From Gentiana macrophylla (taxonomy: Eukaryota > Streptophyta > Magnoliopsida > Gentianales > Gentianaceae), in assembly GCA_026214975.1 (NCBI GenBank), contig JAOBSW010000762.1, positions 558,001 through 622,000 on the forward strand: a DNA stretch of 64,000 bases, read 5' to 3'. Within the stretch, counting starts at the first letter, position 1, and every line of letters begins with the position of its first letter. The translations under genes and the position numbers were made by a program. Under the pieces are notes generated by a model. The model was given only the letters and a program-made list of their open reading frames with translations. It had not been told where the DNA came from and made no database searches. This document shows, one piece after another, positions 1 to 12,507 of the stretch.

Positions 1-876
1 CGTACTCCTGAGGGTCTTCTGCTTAGCCAACGCAAATACATTCACTCTTTGCTCTGTCGTGCCCACATGCAAACGGCTAAGCCGTGTATCACACCTATGG
101 CGTCTAATCTTCGGCTTAGTGCTAATGATGGTCAGCCCTTCGAGGATGCTACTCTTTATCGCAGCATTGTTGGTGGTCTCCAGTGCCTCAGTTTCACCCG
201 TCCGGACATTGCATTCGCAGTTCATAAAGTATGTAAGTTCATGCATGCTCCTCGTACCACTCATTGGGTTGCCGTCAAGCGTATTCTCCGCTACTTGAAA
301 CATTCTATCCATGATGGTCTTCTCATTCGGCCTGCCACTTCCACGCTCCTTCAGGCCTTCTCTGATGCTGATTGGGCCTCTGATCCTGATGACCGCCGTT
401 CTATTGGTGCGTTCTGCATTTTCTTGGGTAGTAATTTAATTAGTTGGCGCTCCAAGCAACAACTCACCGTTGCTAAGAGTAGTACGGAGGCCGAGTATAA
501 GGCTCTATCTCATGCTGCTGCCGAGTTGCAATGGATCTCGGCTCTTTTGTCTGAGATGCGGGTTTCCCAACCTCAGGCTCCTACGTTATGGTGTGACAAC
601 ATTGGCGCGACTTATCTTACTGCCAATCCAGTCTTCCACGCTCGCACTAAACATATCGAGATTGACTTTCATCATGTCCGCGAACTTGTTGCGGCTCGCA
701 AGCTCAATGTTGCTTTCATTTCTTTCAAAGATCAGCTCGCTGACGTCCTTACTAAGCCCCTTGGCCATGTTCGTTTCACCGATCTCAAGCACAATCTCCA
801 TGTCCATTCCATTCCCATGGGATTGCGGGGGCGTATTGACGAGTCTCTAAGCCTTGGCCAACAAGTAGCCACCTAG
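1..876 (+). CDS. Copia Pol C-terminus (RT tail and RNase H) of element RE0
   Basis: The frame is open from base 1, so the protein enters from the left, and it ends at TAG 874-876 (291 codons visible). The first codons carry the end of the Copia reverse transcriptase, followed by the conserved SRPDIA-like segment (here TRPDIAFAV). The RNase H domain follows, with SDADWASDPDDRRS, KSSTEAEYKALS, LWCDNIGATYL, ARTKHIEIDFHHVR and DQLADVLTKPL, the standard order for Ty1/Copia. The known role is degradation of the RNA strand during reverse transcription in the cytoplasmic particle. No stop or frameshift is visible, unlike the other elements in the window. The last ~14 codons probably run into the 3' LTR. 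Confidence 0.93.
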   Translation, partial: RTPEGLLLSQRKYIHSLLCRAHMQTAKPCITPMASNLRLSANDGQPFEDATLYRSIVGGLQCLSFTRPDIAFAVHKVCKFMHAPRTTHWVAVKRILRYLKHSIHDGLLIRPATSTLLQAFSDADWASDPDDRRSIGAFCIFLGSNLISWRSKQQLTVAKSSTEAEYKALSHAAAELQWISALLSEMRVSQPQAPTLWCDNIGATYLTANPVFHARTKHIEIDFHHVRELVAARKLNVAFISFKDQLADVLTKPLGHVRFTDLKHNLHVHSIPMGLRGRIDESLSLGQQVAT

Positions 877-983
877 ACTAGGGTTTTATTATTATTGTTT
901 TATGTTCCGTATTTACCCTTATTGTACTCTTATATAAACAATCTATTGTACACAGTTGAAATCAATGAGAATACCCTTTTACA
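834..983 (+). repeat. Probable short 3' LTR of RE0, with polypurine tract just before it
   Basis: A G-rich tract (GATTGCGGGGGCG, 821-833) looks like a slightly mutated Copia polypurine tract. The next ~150 bp hold a TATATAAAC box (about 931) and end in TTTTACA at 983, as in short-LTR Copia lineages. The start reads TATTGA where TG is expected. The 5' LTR and target duplication lie outside the window, so both borders are inferred. Confidence 0.55.
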
Positions 984-3488
984 ACTCTAATACAAATCAA
1001 TACAAGTGTAGCGGGTGCAGACGATCTGAATATTTAACTGATCAAGTACATTAACCAAAATATTCAAGTTCAAATACAACAAGAACTAAAAGCACTGCTG
1101 ATCAACATATTACAAAAGTATGTTCTAAGATCAGTTCCACAAAAAAGTTCACCAGATTCAGTAAATGACAGAACAACACTAAACTGATCAAGCTAGGCCG
1201 AACTCTCAATTGACTTTCAGAGGTGATAGTTGAACCAAAAAGGGTAGGACTATCAAGCCTGATAATCAGTCTTGAGGACAAAGTGTTCAGCGGATCAGAA
1301 AGAGCACCAGGCCGCCTATTACACGAATTATGCTTATACAGATACAACAACTTGCAAGCAGTAGATTTTTCACAAAAGATATACTTAGCAAACTGGGATT
1401 AGTGCAATATCAGCAAGCCAAGAGCAACAGTACATCAGGTTAAGTAAACAGTTTCAGCAGGCAAAAAATGAACAGATGGCAGATGGGGTGTACAGAAAAC
1501 AGCCAAGTGAGTGCAGCAGGTTTCTCAAGGATTATGTGCAGCTTAGTGAAGGTGAATGCACAACAGGTTTAGCAACAAAACAAGTTCAGGTTTGTGCAAG
1601 AGAGCAAGGCAGTCAAAAGATAGCAGATTATCAGATTGAACAATTTCACACAGAGCCAAGCACAAAGGTCAAAATAGTGACAATAATTTCAACACTTAAA
1701 CTCTATAAGTTTGAGTTAGTATTGAAATTTAGTGATGGTAACAATTAAGGGGATAAACACAAGGTTCTAGCTTCAGTGAGCAAAGCTACACACTAGAACT
1801 GAAGCCACAACCTTTTCAGCCTTATGCTCAAGGCAGTGAACTTGGTAACACAACCAATTCACAGGTTTCAACCTTCAAAAACTGAGGTGCATATTTCACC
1901 ACTGAATAAGAACAAAACACAACAAAACACTCAATCCGAAATGCAGAATTACCCAGGATCAGATTGTGAAGAAATATGGACAGCAGGCCAGAATCCTCTC
2001 AGGGCCTTTTGCTAGTTCAAGCTTTCTATGACAATTCCTGATCTTGAACCGACTCTTTCAGATTAAATGTACCACAACCGACAGACTCAATTACAGATAC
2101 TACACAAGTACAGTCAATTGAGACACTAGACACAGATGCAATACAAGCAAACAGGGGCAAAAATTGACTTAAAACAAAATGGCAATTCTGAGTACCTAAG
2201 AAGAACCTCAGAATTTCACCTTCACTAATCCTGAAACAGGAGCTATTGTATGGAAATGCTCTTCCTCCAATACAGTAGCTTCATATCAGTCCTCAAGTTG
2301 CAGTATCTCACAAGATACTCAACTTCCTTGCCCACACTCTCAAACTCACACAAAGACAACTTATTGAAAGAATGAAAATGTTGGATTGCTATGTATTCAA
2401 CTGGTGCGATCCATGTTCAGTATAAGTGGCTATTTATAGGCATTAAGGGGTAGAGACCCCTAAGACCTAGTAATGTGAAACCAGAATTTGAATTTCGAAT
2501 TAGGCACATGTGATATATCCGGAAAAGGCAATTTGATAAGGTTAGGAGTGTATCAAACATGTAATTCCATATTAGGTGCCGTCAGGCTAAAAGATTTAGG
2601 GAAATAGACATGTGATGAACACGTATATTTTAACTCGCCTTGCATATCACTTAAAAACCGATTTTCTGGTTTGACACATAACCATTAGAAGGGACCCGAA
2701 CAAACCGAACTGATCAAACAAAAGCTTTGTAGGCAACACATAGGGTTTGATCAGTGGTTTAAAAAGGACTTATGTTCAGACTTGACCATAAACACGAGCT
2801 CAAGTCTGGAACCGAAAGGGACATGGTTTAATCAACACATCATAAAGGAGATACCTCTCAATCTAATAATTCAGCATATAAAATCGTGATTAAACCAATT
2901 GCATCACAGGGTGTAAACCATCAGCTTTAAGACCAGTGATATAACCTAATTAAACCGACAGACCGACATCACTGGTTCAACCAACCGAGACACAGGAGGG
3001 GACCGGGTCAAGAGAAGGGTTCACGGCCAATTTACCATTGTAGATTGGGTTGTAATTTACCGGCTCGATTTCATAGTCTGAACACTGAAGAAAAGCCTTG
3101 CCAGAAACAAATTCATGGCTGCAAAATCTTTATAATAAAGGTCCTGAATCGTGAATCAGACCTGCAACAAGGGCAAGTTCATTTTCGAATGATTTTGCCT
3201 TCAGAATCGAGACCGCCAATTCAAAAACGTGAATGATCAGCACAGTATACTGCTCAAATCAGGATTAATAAATGATTGAAATTACTACATTAACAGGAAC
3301 GAAATCACCTTGATTGAGACGTTGACTGCATAACTTAAAAATCAGAGCTTCAAAGATCGAATCAGCGTTATATCAATGAGAGGTCAGCTCTTTCATACCC
3401 AAAACCTTCACAACGGCAATAGACATAAAATCAGGCAGATTTCTAGTTCTAATCAGCAATATAAATGATAAAGATATGATATACAAAA
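984..3488 (-). repeat. LTR-A, 3' part (minus orientation)
   Basis: From about 993 to 3488 the reverse complement matches 35287-37750 (LTR-B) almost throughout, with scattered substitutions and small indels. In minus orientation it carries a TATA box (CTATAAATAG type, about 2428-2445) downstream of a long U3. The far end is cut by RE0 at about 984-993, so the last ~570 bp present in LTR-B should lie left of the window. Two short reading frames (1102-1350 minus and 1476-1748 plus) have counterparts in LTR-B but no recognisable domain; I do not call them genes. The upstream part of the same LTR resumes at 23936 after RE1. Confidence 0.8.
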
Positions 3489-3803
3489 TGAAGAGAGTTT
3501 GAGAATGTAAATTATACTTGAGTAAACTTCAACTTGTTTATTCATGTTGAAAGAATGAGTATAAATAGATACAAGAGAGGATCCTAGCTAGTAAAGTAAA
3601 AGTAACTAGAGCCGGCTAGAATAAATGCTAGAGTCGGCTATGTATAAGCTATTACATAATAGGACAAAAGATAGTTACTTTATGACTTTTAGGACATATT
3701 AATTGTTTATTTAATACAATTAATATGTCTCTTTGATACATAAGTAACATGTTACAATGTAACGTGTTCAATGTTATGTAATATTAACCATAATATTTCC
3801 ACA
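3489..3803 (-). repeat. 3' LTR of RE1
   Basis: 315 bp, TG...CA ends on the minus strand (TGTGGAAATATT to CTCTCTTCA). It differs from the other LTR by two substitutions and one 2-bp indel by eye. TSD CAAAA lies directly outside. Confidence 0.95.
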
Positions 3804-3814
3804 CCCCTCAAATC
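3804..3814 (-). other. Polypurine tract of RE1
   Basis: The minus strand reads GATTTGAGGGG immediately before the 3' LTR, the usual plus-strand priming tract of Copia elements. Confidence 0.85.
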
Positions 3815-3879
3815 TGGTTGTATATGTTAATACAACCAAGTTTGCTACTCAAATCTCTTGAACATAAGCGGTGGAATTG

Positions 3880-5731
3880 CCTTTGTGAGAATATCGCATT
3901 TTGGTCTCATTGAGGAACATACTGAAGTTGAATGATCTTGGCATCGATCTTCTCTTTAAGGAAATGTCTGTCAATATCAACATGTTTGGTTTTATCATGA
4001 TGAACTGGATCCTCTGCCATGCATAAGGCTGAATTATTGTCACAGCAGAGTGTGATAGGTTGCTGAAGGGGCTGTTGAAGTTCAGTCAGGACCCTTTTTA
4101 TCCATAGAGCTTCACAGATACCCAAAACTAGTGCCCTGAGTTCAGCTTCCGTGACCGCTTCAGAGACGAGAGGTTGTTTCTTGCTCCTCCAGGTGACAAG
4201 ATTTCCCATACATAAGAACAAATAGCTTGTAGTAGATCTTACATCGTGTGACACCCGGCCCAATCAAAGATCGGTGTAAACCTTGATAGATCTCTCGCCA
4301 GATTTGGTGAAATGTAAGCCTTGGCCAGAGTGGACTTGTGTACCTCAAGATTCCGCTCACAAAGATCCCAATGTTGCTCAAGAGGGCAATGCATGAATCA
4401 AGCTAACTGTGATCGACTCCATATGCAATATCAGGTCTTGTATGGGACAGATAAATGAGTTTCCTACAAGTCTTTGATATTGATCCTTTCTCGACAAAGA
4501 ATGTCACCATGCGGTGAGGTATTACTCTGGGTCTCACTGGGGATACAAAGAGGTTTGCATCCCAAAGATACCGCTTTCCTTCAAAGAGTCCAAAGACATA
4601 TTTCCTTTGAGAGATAGAGATACCCTGGTTGTTTCTTGCAATTTCCATACCAAGGAAGTATTTAAGATTGCCCAAATCCTTGACTTGAAAAACCTTTGCC
4701 AAGAGAGTCTTCAAATTCGGATCTCAAGAGAGTCATCACCAGTGAGGATGATATCATCCACATATACAATAAGAATAGATCTTTTCGGCTAGTGGTCTTG
4801 ATAAACATGGTGTGATCTCGAGTTGCATTGATGATATCCAAAGCAGCCTTTAACCACAAAGAGTGAGTTTCCCAAACCAGGCTCTTTGGGATTGCTTTAG
4901 GCCATATGAGATTTCCTCAATTTACAAACCTTTCCTTGAGTGTGAGGATTGGTAAAACCAGGAGGTACATTCATATAGACTTCCTCAAGAAGGTCACCAT
5001 TTAGGAAAGCATTCTTGATATCCAATTGGTGGAGAGGCGGTCAAGTTGGATGACAAGTGAGATCAAGACTGACAGTTGTTTAACTTTGCCACAGTGCAAA
5101 GGTCTCTTTGTAGTCAAGTCTATATGTTTGAGTGAATCCTTGCAACCGAGCCTAGCTTTGTATTTGTCAATAGTACCATCAAGATTGTACTTGATAGTGA
5201 ATGTACCACTTACGGTGACTGCCTTCTTTCCATGTGGGAGAGTGGTGAGGTCCCAGGTATGGTTGTCAAGGAGAGCAGTCATTTCAGTTTTGACAGCTGC
5301 CTTCCACTTATCATGTTGGAGAGCTTCCTGTATATTCTTAGGAATAGAGTGAGTATCCAAATCCTGTGTAAACATGGCAAAAGCAGGTGATAACTGATCA
5401 TAAGATAAATAATTATGAATAGAATGATCAGTAGTGCAAGATCTCTTTCCCTTCCTAATAGCAATAGGTCTATCATCAATGTCGCAGGTGTCTTGAGGTC
5501 GATGGGTTGCCGAGCATCGGTGAGGCTCTCGGGTCGATGAGGCTCTGGTTCGAAGAGGTTGCCGATCATGAGGTCTTTGAGAGTCGATAGAGTGCCGAGG
5601 TTCATCTGGCCGAGAATCGATGAGTTGCCGAGGGTTAAGAGTTTCTTGAGGAACGGATTTAGGTCAATTTCAATCGTGTTTCCATCTGGTGATCGCCTCG
5701 GTGGACTTGTTTGTAGTAGGAGTTCTTTCAA
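3880..5731 (-). pseudogene. RE1 reverse transcriptase and RNase H, frameshifted
   Basis: Minus-strand pieces in several frames. About 5375-5001: RT N-terminal region (KWKAAVKTEMTALLDNHTWDL, DKYKARL). The YVDD catalytic motif is encoded at 4750-4761. 4714-4403: the KDLGNLKYFLGMEIARN segment. 4263-3907: RNase H with VTEAELRAL, CCDNNSALCMAEDPV and HDKTKHVDIDRHFLKE. These are the expected Copia domains in order. The frame changes at least four times and stops occur between pieces, so no full-length product is possible. The 5731-5376 stretch is the poorly conserved linker after integrase. Confidence 0.85.
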
Positions 5732-6437
5732 AGAATTTTACATCCATAGAATTGTAAAATCTCTTTTCGAATGAGAATAACACCTGTAACCTTTCTCGCC
5801 CTTTGCATATCTAGGAAAATGCACTTGTGAGCTTTGGGATCAAGTTTGCTTCTGTGTTGGGCATGGATATAAACAAATACAGTGCAACCAAATATTTTTG
5901 GAGGTAATTGGGAAACAAGATGAGGGCAGGAGTGTGTGGTCAGGAGGGTTTGGATAGGAGTTTGGAAGCCTAACACTCTGCTGGGAAGTCTGTTGATTAA
6001 GTAAGTGGGAGTTAATATATCTTCACCCCACATATACTTTGGAACATGTGTGGTGAACATGATTGATCTAGCCATCTCCAGCAGGTGCCTGTTCTTTCTC
6101 TCAGCAACCCCATTTTGTTGAGGTGTTTCCACACAACTACTGATATGGACAATCCCCTTATTCATCAAGAAATTACTGAGGTTAGACTTATAGTACTCAA
6201 GTGCATTATCAGTCTTTAAGATCTTGATCTTAGTGTCAAATTGAGTAGAGATCATGTTGTAAAATTCCTGAAAAATTGTTCCAACATCAGATTTATCCTT
6301 CATTAAAAACAACCAAGTGTTCCTAGTATGATCATCAATGAAAGTGACAAACCACCTTTTTCCTGTTATACTTTTTACTCTTGAAGGTCCCCATACATCA
6401 CTATGAATTAAAGGGAAAGGTGTGGATGGCACATAAG
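5728..6437 (-). pseudogene. RE1 integrase core, cut by RE2
   Basis: One minus-strand frame of about 236 codons. It shows the integrase DDE triad: D in HSDVWGPS, D in ILKTDNALEY and E in QQNGVAERKNRHLLEM, plus FIDDHTRNTWLFLMK between them. It joins the extra DNA copy to the genome. The N-terminal zinc-binding part lies on the far side of RE2 at 15940-16200 (CDICQFAKL). RE2 inserted between the two domains, so translation would run from the RE2 LTR into this frame. The C-terminal part continues through the GCTVFVYIHAQHRSKLDPKA region. Confidence 0.9.
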
Positions 6438-8253
6438 TGTTGGAAAGGTGTCCTAAACCCAATCGGGTTGTACCGGATCCGACCGGGTCGGGTCATTTAC
6501 AGTCTATTAAGTTCATGTAATAACTTTATTATGATTAATAAAAGCACTTGTGTTATTATATATATTGTTTATCTTCATGTTATTTGTTGTGTATATATAG
6601 TAACGTCCCTAGTATCAATCTGTGATAGAGAAACCATGATAAGGATTATGGTTGATGAGATCTCTAATCACTATAACAAGGTTGGTACTTAAAAGTCTCT
6701 AGTCTTACATATTATCAAATGGGACATTGATAGTATAATCAGGCTAGAACGTATTGGATGTCTTCTATCTTTTAGAAGATAGGGATAGATCTCGTCTATC
6801 GACGTGTAGGGACACTTGGACTGTACGTGGACGTGTATTAGAGAATGCGTACGTTAGACTGACCCACTTACATTAAGTGTCACACTATGTGGCGGTTGTG
6901 TAATTATCCTTTTGACCGGAGTCTTCATGGCATCACGGTGTGGATTGTCATGCTTTGACACTATTGAGATTTCTCCTAACCACGGGGCGATCATGCGGTA
7001 GTGATTGGGTGTGATATTGAAGCATGCAGAGTATACATGATTGGTCGTCCGGGAATCGCGTATCCTATGATTGGGATCGAATATCCGAAATGGCCTTCTT
7101 ATAAGGAATGTCTAGCTCTCGAGAATCTTTGCAAAGTGGGAATAAATGTGTTATTCCGAGAGAGCATGATATCCAGATTATAAGATACGATCGTTAATGT
7201 ATGACACTCGAAATACGATCGTATGGATATTATTACAAATGATAGGATTGTAAGTTACACGGTAACTACTTCACATGAAAGGTAGTAGTCATTGCTTTTG
7301 ACTCTTCCGATGATTGGGGGTCACGGTGTGTTGCCAGACGCTATCCCGTGATCGTTAGGTATGAAGAGCATTTTAGTAAATTGCACTTTGTGTCTACGGC
7401 CAACATATTCGGAAGCCTATCGGGTCACACACATATGAACATCGAGTCGGATTAAAATGCGGTTATAGTTGATAACCAAATAAGGAAAGTTTATCTCTAG
7501 ACTATAAAGGTTATAGTGGTAAATTAATATGGTGGTATTTATTTATTATGAATAAATAAAATACAAGATATTAATTATATACAAATTATATTAATTAAAG
7601 AATATTCCGGAAGTTAATTAGTTGACTAATGGGGCGCCACTTTTAAGTGTATAAGATACACTTGGATTGTGCACTTTAATTAATAATATTGCCATAATAT
7701 TAATATAAGATATTAATTGATTTTGGAAAAATAGATTTATAGTAATAAGATAATTATAATCAATATATGATATTGACAAAATAAATTATAATTAAAGAGA
7801 TAAATCAATCTAGTTGATTTTCCTTATTTTATTGGAAAAAGGTTTTATTCTCCTCCACACCATATGGGGCGCCCCAACCACTATATATAGGAGGTGGGTG
7901 TCAAGCTCTTTTGTACATCACAATTGCAAGAGTTCATAATTCTTGTGTAAAATAGAGAGCAATCCATAGTGAGTTTGTGAGGGAAGAAAAGGTCCGGTCT
8001 AGCAGCCGGAGTTTTTCCGATAGCAATCCAAGGAGGATTCCGGCAAGGGGTTCGTGTGGATTAGCGATAGAGGCCGGACGCGTGGACGGCTTGCGCGATT
8101 GAACTACTCCGTTGGCGGTCAAAGCGACGATCTAGTAGATCATCTAAGGTATAACCACAAACTACTTAACGTGTTTATTGCATTAAACGAAGAACGATCT
8201 AGAAAAGGAAATCAAATTTTAAATTCACTGCGTTAAACTAGTGATTTCTAACA
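6438..8253 (+). repeat. 5' LTR of RE2
   Basis: 1816 bp, TGTTGG to CTAACA. Matches 14120-15939 along its whole length. A CTATATATAGG box (about 7882-7892) lies roughly 360 bp before the end and probably marks the promoter. Confidence 0.95.
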
Positions 8254-8255
8254 AG

Positions 8256-8267
8256 TGGTATCGAGAC
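8256..8267 (+). other. Primer binding site of RE2
   Basis: TGGTATCGAGAC, three bases after the LTR. It resembles the usual Copia site TGGTATCAGAGC, complementary to initiator Met tRNA, but differs from it near the 3' part, so it may be a mutated site. Confidence 0.8.
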
Positions 8268-8589
8268 AGACTTGAGCTTAAGCAATAAGCATAATTTAAT
8301 TGCGTAGTATTTAATCGATAGATGCAAGATTTAAATCACGAACGTTGAAACAAAAAAAAAAAAAAAAGGTACATGGGTCGGCCGATTGTGGCGGCGCCTC
8401 TCTCAAGGGCGCGGCGGCGGCAAGAACCCTAGGGTTGCCGTTTGTCGGCCGTCTCTATTCCAATAGGGAGATCGACCTTTTCGCTTTTGTGATATTTATT
8501 GTGCATAGATATCTCGTTTGTTTAGTTGTGTCACATGGCCAACCAATGGTTCAAATAGTTTGAGCCATTGGGAAACCATATGGCATGTT

Positions 8590-8965
8590 GGCCTTTCAAA
8601 TTTTGATTTGGAATAGGCTCAGCCCTTTCAAATATTTGATTTGTAAAGGCTGCAGGCTCAGGCCACTTCCAAAATTTTGATTTTGGAAAGTGGCCAGCCT
8701 AAACTAAAATTATTTGGCCTTTCCAAATACTAGATTTGGAATAGCGCTGGTCCTCTTCAAATATTTGATTTGTAAAGGCTTAGGCTTGCAGGCCACTTCC
8801 AAAATTTTGATTTTGGAAAGTGGCTGCTTAGATTAAAATAATTTGGCCTTTCCAAATATTTGATTTGGAATGGCTGAGCCTTTTTCAAATATTTGATTTG
8901 TAAAGGTTTAGCTTTAAGCTACTTCCAAAATTTTGATTTTGGAAAGTGGCTGTGCCTAAGCTAAA
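8590..8965 (+). repeat. Triplicated hairpin block in the RE2 leader
   Basis: Three diverged copies of a ~130-bp unit. Each contains a long palindrome of the form CCACTTCCAAAA-TTTTGA-TTTTGGAAAGTGG (8661-8695, 8791-8824, 8925-8949) plus smaller palindromes built on CCAAATATTTGATTTGG and TTTCAAATATTTGATTTG. It lies in the untranslated leader, where packaging or translation signals of LTR elements usually sit; any role here is inferred. Confidence 0.85.
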
Positions 8966-10210
8966 TTTAGTTTTGGAAAGGAAACAAATAGAGACTTTAT
9001 AATTTTAATTTTATATTTTGAATAGTTCAAATTTAATTAAAATTGAAATCGATTTAAAATTAAATGTTAATTTTAATTTCGATTAAGTCATATAATTAAT
9101 TAAAAGTTATTTAATTATTTGACGTGATAAAATAAAGACGCATGAGTAGTATTAGTTAAAATTAAAATTTAATCTTTTTCATAAGATAAAATTGTATGGA
9201 TTAGATGTGTAGATATAATGTGATTAAATGGACCCCGATTGATCATGGACTCGACCAATATGATAGATGGGAATGTTTTCTTTATGTTGGTTTTGAAAAA
9301 TTGTCCTAGGCCGTTATGAAGAACGTGACCTAGTTTACTTTTTGCAATTATCCCATTCCATAAGTCCCTCCCGTGTGCGGCGGGTGTAATTATTTATTAT
9401 GTAACAAGAATGGTGCAAGAAGTTGAAGATCAAGGAGAGATAAAGAACCCATTAGCGTACAGCAATAAAGATCCTATTGGCGGTTGCAGATACCCTTAGT
9501 TTGTGACCCGCGGTTTCATCACTTTGTATTCGAAACCGCACTCAGGAAAAGTCCATGATCATACCGGTTATTTTGTGCGGAATGTTGTGTATGTTTTACT
9601 TTATATGATATAGTAGTAATATGCACTTAGTAGATGAGACCATATGTAACCAAATTAATTAAGTGAATTAATTTAAAATATTCCCACGCCAAAAATCGAG
9701 CCAAAATTGTCTCCCAATATTATAATGACGGTGAAGAGCCCTTGTTCGGATCCAACTGATCGGCCCTCGTCGGGAGTTGACCTACCACGGGTATATCGTT
9801 ATTATTGAGATATGATCGTTACGAGATCTCATGAATATTGGGTTATGACTCGACTAGAATCTTGCGGTGATTGGCCCTCGTCAGGACCGTATGATTTTAG
9901 AGACAAGGGGTTGACTATCACATAGAGATGTGAAACGTCAAAGAGTTGACTAGTCAGCCACTGGGAGTCATATGCGATGCGACTGGTAAGAGTACCTACC
10001 TGTCGAAATTATCTCGGTTGATCGGCCCTCGTCGGGAATCGAGGTAACTAGATGGGATCCCAGCCACTAAAGAATTAATTAAATTCTTGAAAGCCAATAG
10101 GGAATAGTTGGCTAGTGGGAGTAAAACCTTATAAAATTTTTAAGTGCAAATTTAGGGTTTTTTTATACATGAGCTTTTACTTATTCTATCATTATTTATT
10201 GTTGTAGAAA
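8966..10210 (+). other. Remaining RE2 untranslated leader
   Basis: No coding frame. AT-rich to about 9230. A second repeated motif, GGCCCTCGTCGGGA or a close variant, appears three times (about 9761, 9872, 10022), each followed by a short unrelated stretch. The gag start follows. Confidence 0.7.
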
Positions 10211-11022
10211 ATGTCAAACAAATTGAACCTTCGTTTTATCATCGAAAACAAGCTTGAAGAAACTAATTTTCTCGATTGGGAAAGAAACCTCAAAATCGTT
10301 TTGACGCACGAGAAGATTGGCTATGTCTTGGACGAGGCCCTACCGGAAAAGCCCGCTGAGGGTTCGGTTGCGAGATGTTGTCGAAGTACAACAAGCATCG
10401 TTTCGACAAGATCGATGCTACATGTATCATGCTTGCTTCTATGACACTGAATCGCAGAAACAAAGATGAGTCTATGGACGCCTACTCTATGATGGTCCAC
10501 CGAAGGAACTTTATGCTTCGCCTCGCACTAAGAGGTATGAGGTCTCAAGGGCCTGTTTAGTTGTAAGATGGCATCCGGGATCTTTGTGGGGTCACACGTG
10601 ATTAAAATGATCGGGTATATTGAGAGGCTTGGGAAAGTTGGGCCACAAGTTGGAACGAGTTGAGTATTGACTTGATTCTCGCAATCTCTACCGATTCATT
10701 CTCGCATTCGTGATGAACTATCACATGAACAAGATAGATTGCTCTCTGCGGAGTTATTGAACATGTTGAAGACTCGCCGAGGCACCTTGTGGGAAGGGAA
10801 AGCAAGTGTTCTTTGGTCACTTCAAGCAAGGGAAAGGCAAAAGCCCAGAAAAAGTCCAAGAAGGCGAAGGTCGCACCTAAGCCAACGCCTAAGATAGCAA
10901 AAGACAAATCCAAGGATGCTTGCTTCCATTGCGGTGAGGCCGGACATTGGAGGAGAAAGCGCATGGGCTTCTTGAGTACCAAGAATAAGCATTCGATGCT
11001 TCGACTTCGTGTATATTTATGA
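10211..11022 (+). pseudogene. RE2 gag (UBN2-type) with damaged zinc knuckle
   Basis: Starts with ATG 10211 (MSNKLNLRFIIENKLEETNF, then DWERNLKIVL), the typical N-terminus of plant Copia gag. It shifts frame near 10370 (SKYNKHRFDKIDATCIMLASM, then MDAYSMMVH), again before 10560, and returns as a lysine-rich tail and a CCHC knuckle (10789-11022). The knuckle reads CFHCGEAGHWRRKR: the last cysteine is arginine, a one-base TGC to CGC change. Gag forms the particle that packages element RNA. At least three frame changes make it non-functional. Confidence 0.88.
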
Positions 11023-12457
11023 TTGAGATCAACATTACTTCTTCTAAGTCTAACCACCGGGTATTAGATACATGGTTGTGGTTCTCATATTTGTAATGAA
11101 TATGCAGGCACTAAGAAGAACTAGAAATCTGAGGAAAGGAGAGGTGGACTCCACGCGTTGGAAATGGAGCAAGTGTTCGTTGCTACCGGCCGTAGGAGTT
11201 TATTTTCTTTCATTGCCCAAAGTGGGCTAGTACTAGAACTTAATAATCTGTTATTTTGTTTCTGCTCTTTACGAAGAGCATTATTTCTATTTCTGCATTA
11301 GATGTTAATGGATTTTCTTTTACGCTTGAAAATAAATGTTGTTCTTTTCACGTGATGGAATCTTTTATGGTATCGCATACTTAGCAATGGTCTCTACATA
11401 TTAGATATGAATGTTGACGTACTTAATATAAATAACAAGAAAGCCAAAACAAATGACTTGAATGAATCCTACTTATGGCATTGTAGACTTGGCCATATAA
11501 ATAAGAATCGCATTTCCAAACTCCATAAAGATGGAATGTTGGATCAATTCGATTCACTTAATCGCTTGATACATGCTAAGCTTGTTTACTTGGCAAGATG
11601 ACAAAGTCACCTTTTAGTGGCAAAGGATAAGATCCAATGAATTGCTTGAGCTCTCACATACCGATGTATGTGGCCCAATGTCAATTCAAGTAAAAGGAGG
11701 ATACTCTTATTTTATCATATTCATCGATGACCATTCTCGATATGGTTATATATACTTAATGAAGTATAAATCTGAAGCCTTTGAAAAGTTCAAGGAGTTC
11801 AGAAGTGAAGTGGAGAAACAACTAGGTAAAGAAATCAAAACACTTCGATCCGATTGAGGCGGAGAATACCTAGATGGAGAGTTTCAAGATTATTTGAAGG
11901 AGAATGGGATTTTACCTGAATGGACCCCTCCCGGGATGCCACAAATGAATGGCCTGTCTGAGAGGAGGAACCGCACCTTGTTAGACATGGTGCGATCCAT
12001 GATGAGCTATGCAGTTCTTCCAAAATCGTTTTGGGGGTATGCTCTTGAAACCGCATCCTATACACTGAACCGAGTTCCATCAAATACGGTTGAATCCACA
12101 CCATACGAGGTATGGCATAAGAGGAAACCGAGTCTAGCCTATCTTAAACCTTGGGGTTGTCCGACTTAAATGAAGAGGATGATGCCCGACAAATTAGAAG
12201 CTAGATCTGACAAATGTCTATTTGTGGGTTATCCTAGAGAAACTAGAGGATACCAATTTTACCATCCTGAGGAACAAAAGGTGTTTGTTGCCAGGACTGG
12301 CCACTTTCTAGAGAAAGAGTTTATTCTGGATAGGGTCAGTGGGAGTAAAATTGATCTTGAAGAAATTCGAGAACCACTTACGGATAACAGTCCGTTGATG
12401 GAAGTAGAGGAGACACCACATACAAATGTGGCGCCACCCTCTACAGTGACACACTAG
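11023..12457 (+). pseudogene. RE2 protease and integrase region, broken
   Basis: About 11063-11095 carries a protease start (VLDT...CGSHICN) with an apparent extra base. 11407-11601: pre-integrase zinc domain (LWHCRLGHINKNRISKLHKDG). 11642-11857: integrase with HTDVCGP and FIDDHSRYGYIYLMK. Just after LRSD an in-frame TGA replaces the codon expected for arginine. It continues 11894-12169 with QMNGLSERRNRTLLDMVRSM, which holds the catalytic glutamate, then another stop (TAA) and 12170-12457 (KCLFVGYPRETRGYQFYHP). The order is right for Copia; stops and shifts inactivate it. Confidence 0.88.
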
Positions 12458-12507
12458 CACCTCGAAGATCCATTCAGGAACGCCGTGAACTCGAAAGGTA
12501 CACTGGC

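Noticed and set aside
1102..1350. Small frame conserved with 37392-37631
   Set aside because: Same reason: shared LTR sequence, no domain; not called a gene.
8661..8949. Possible CRISPR-like array because of repeated palindromes
   Set aside because: Units differ, spacers are themselves repeated, and the location is a retrotransposon leader in plant DNA.
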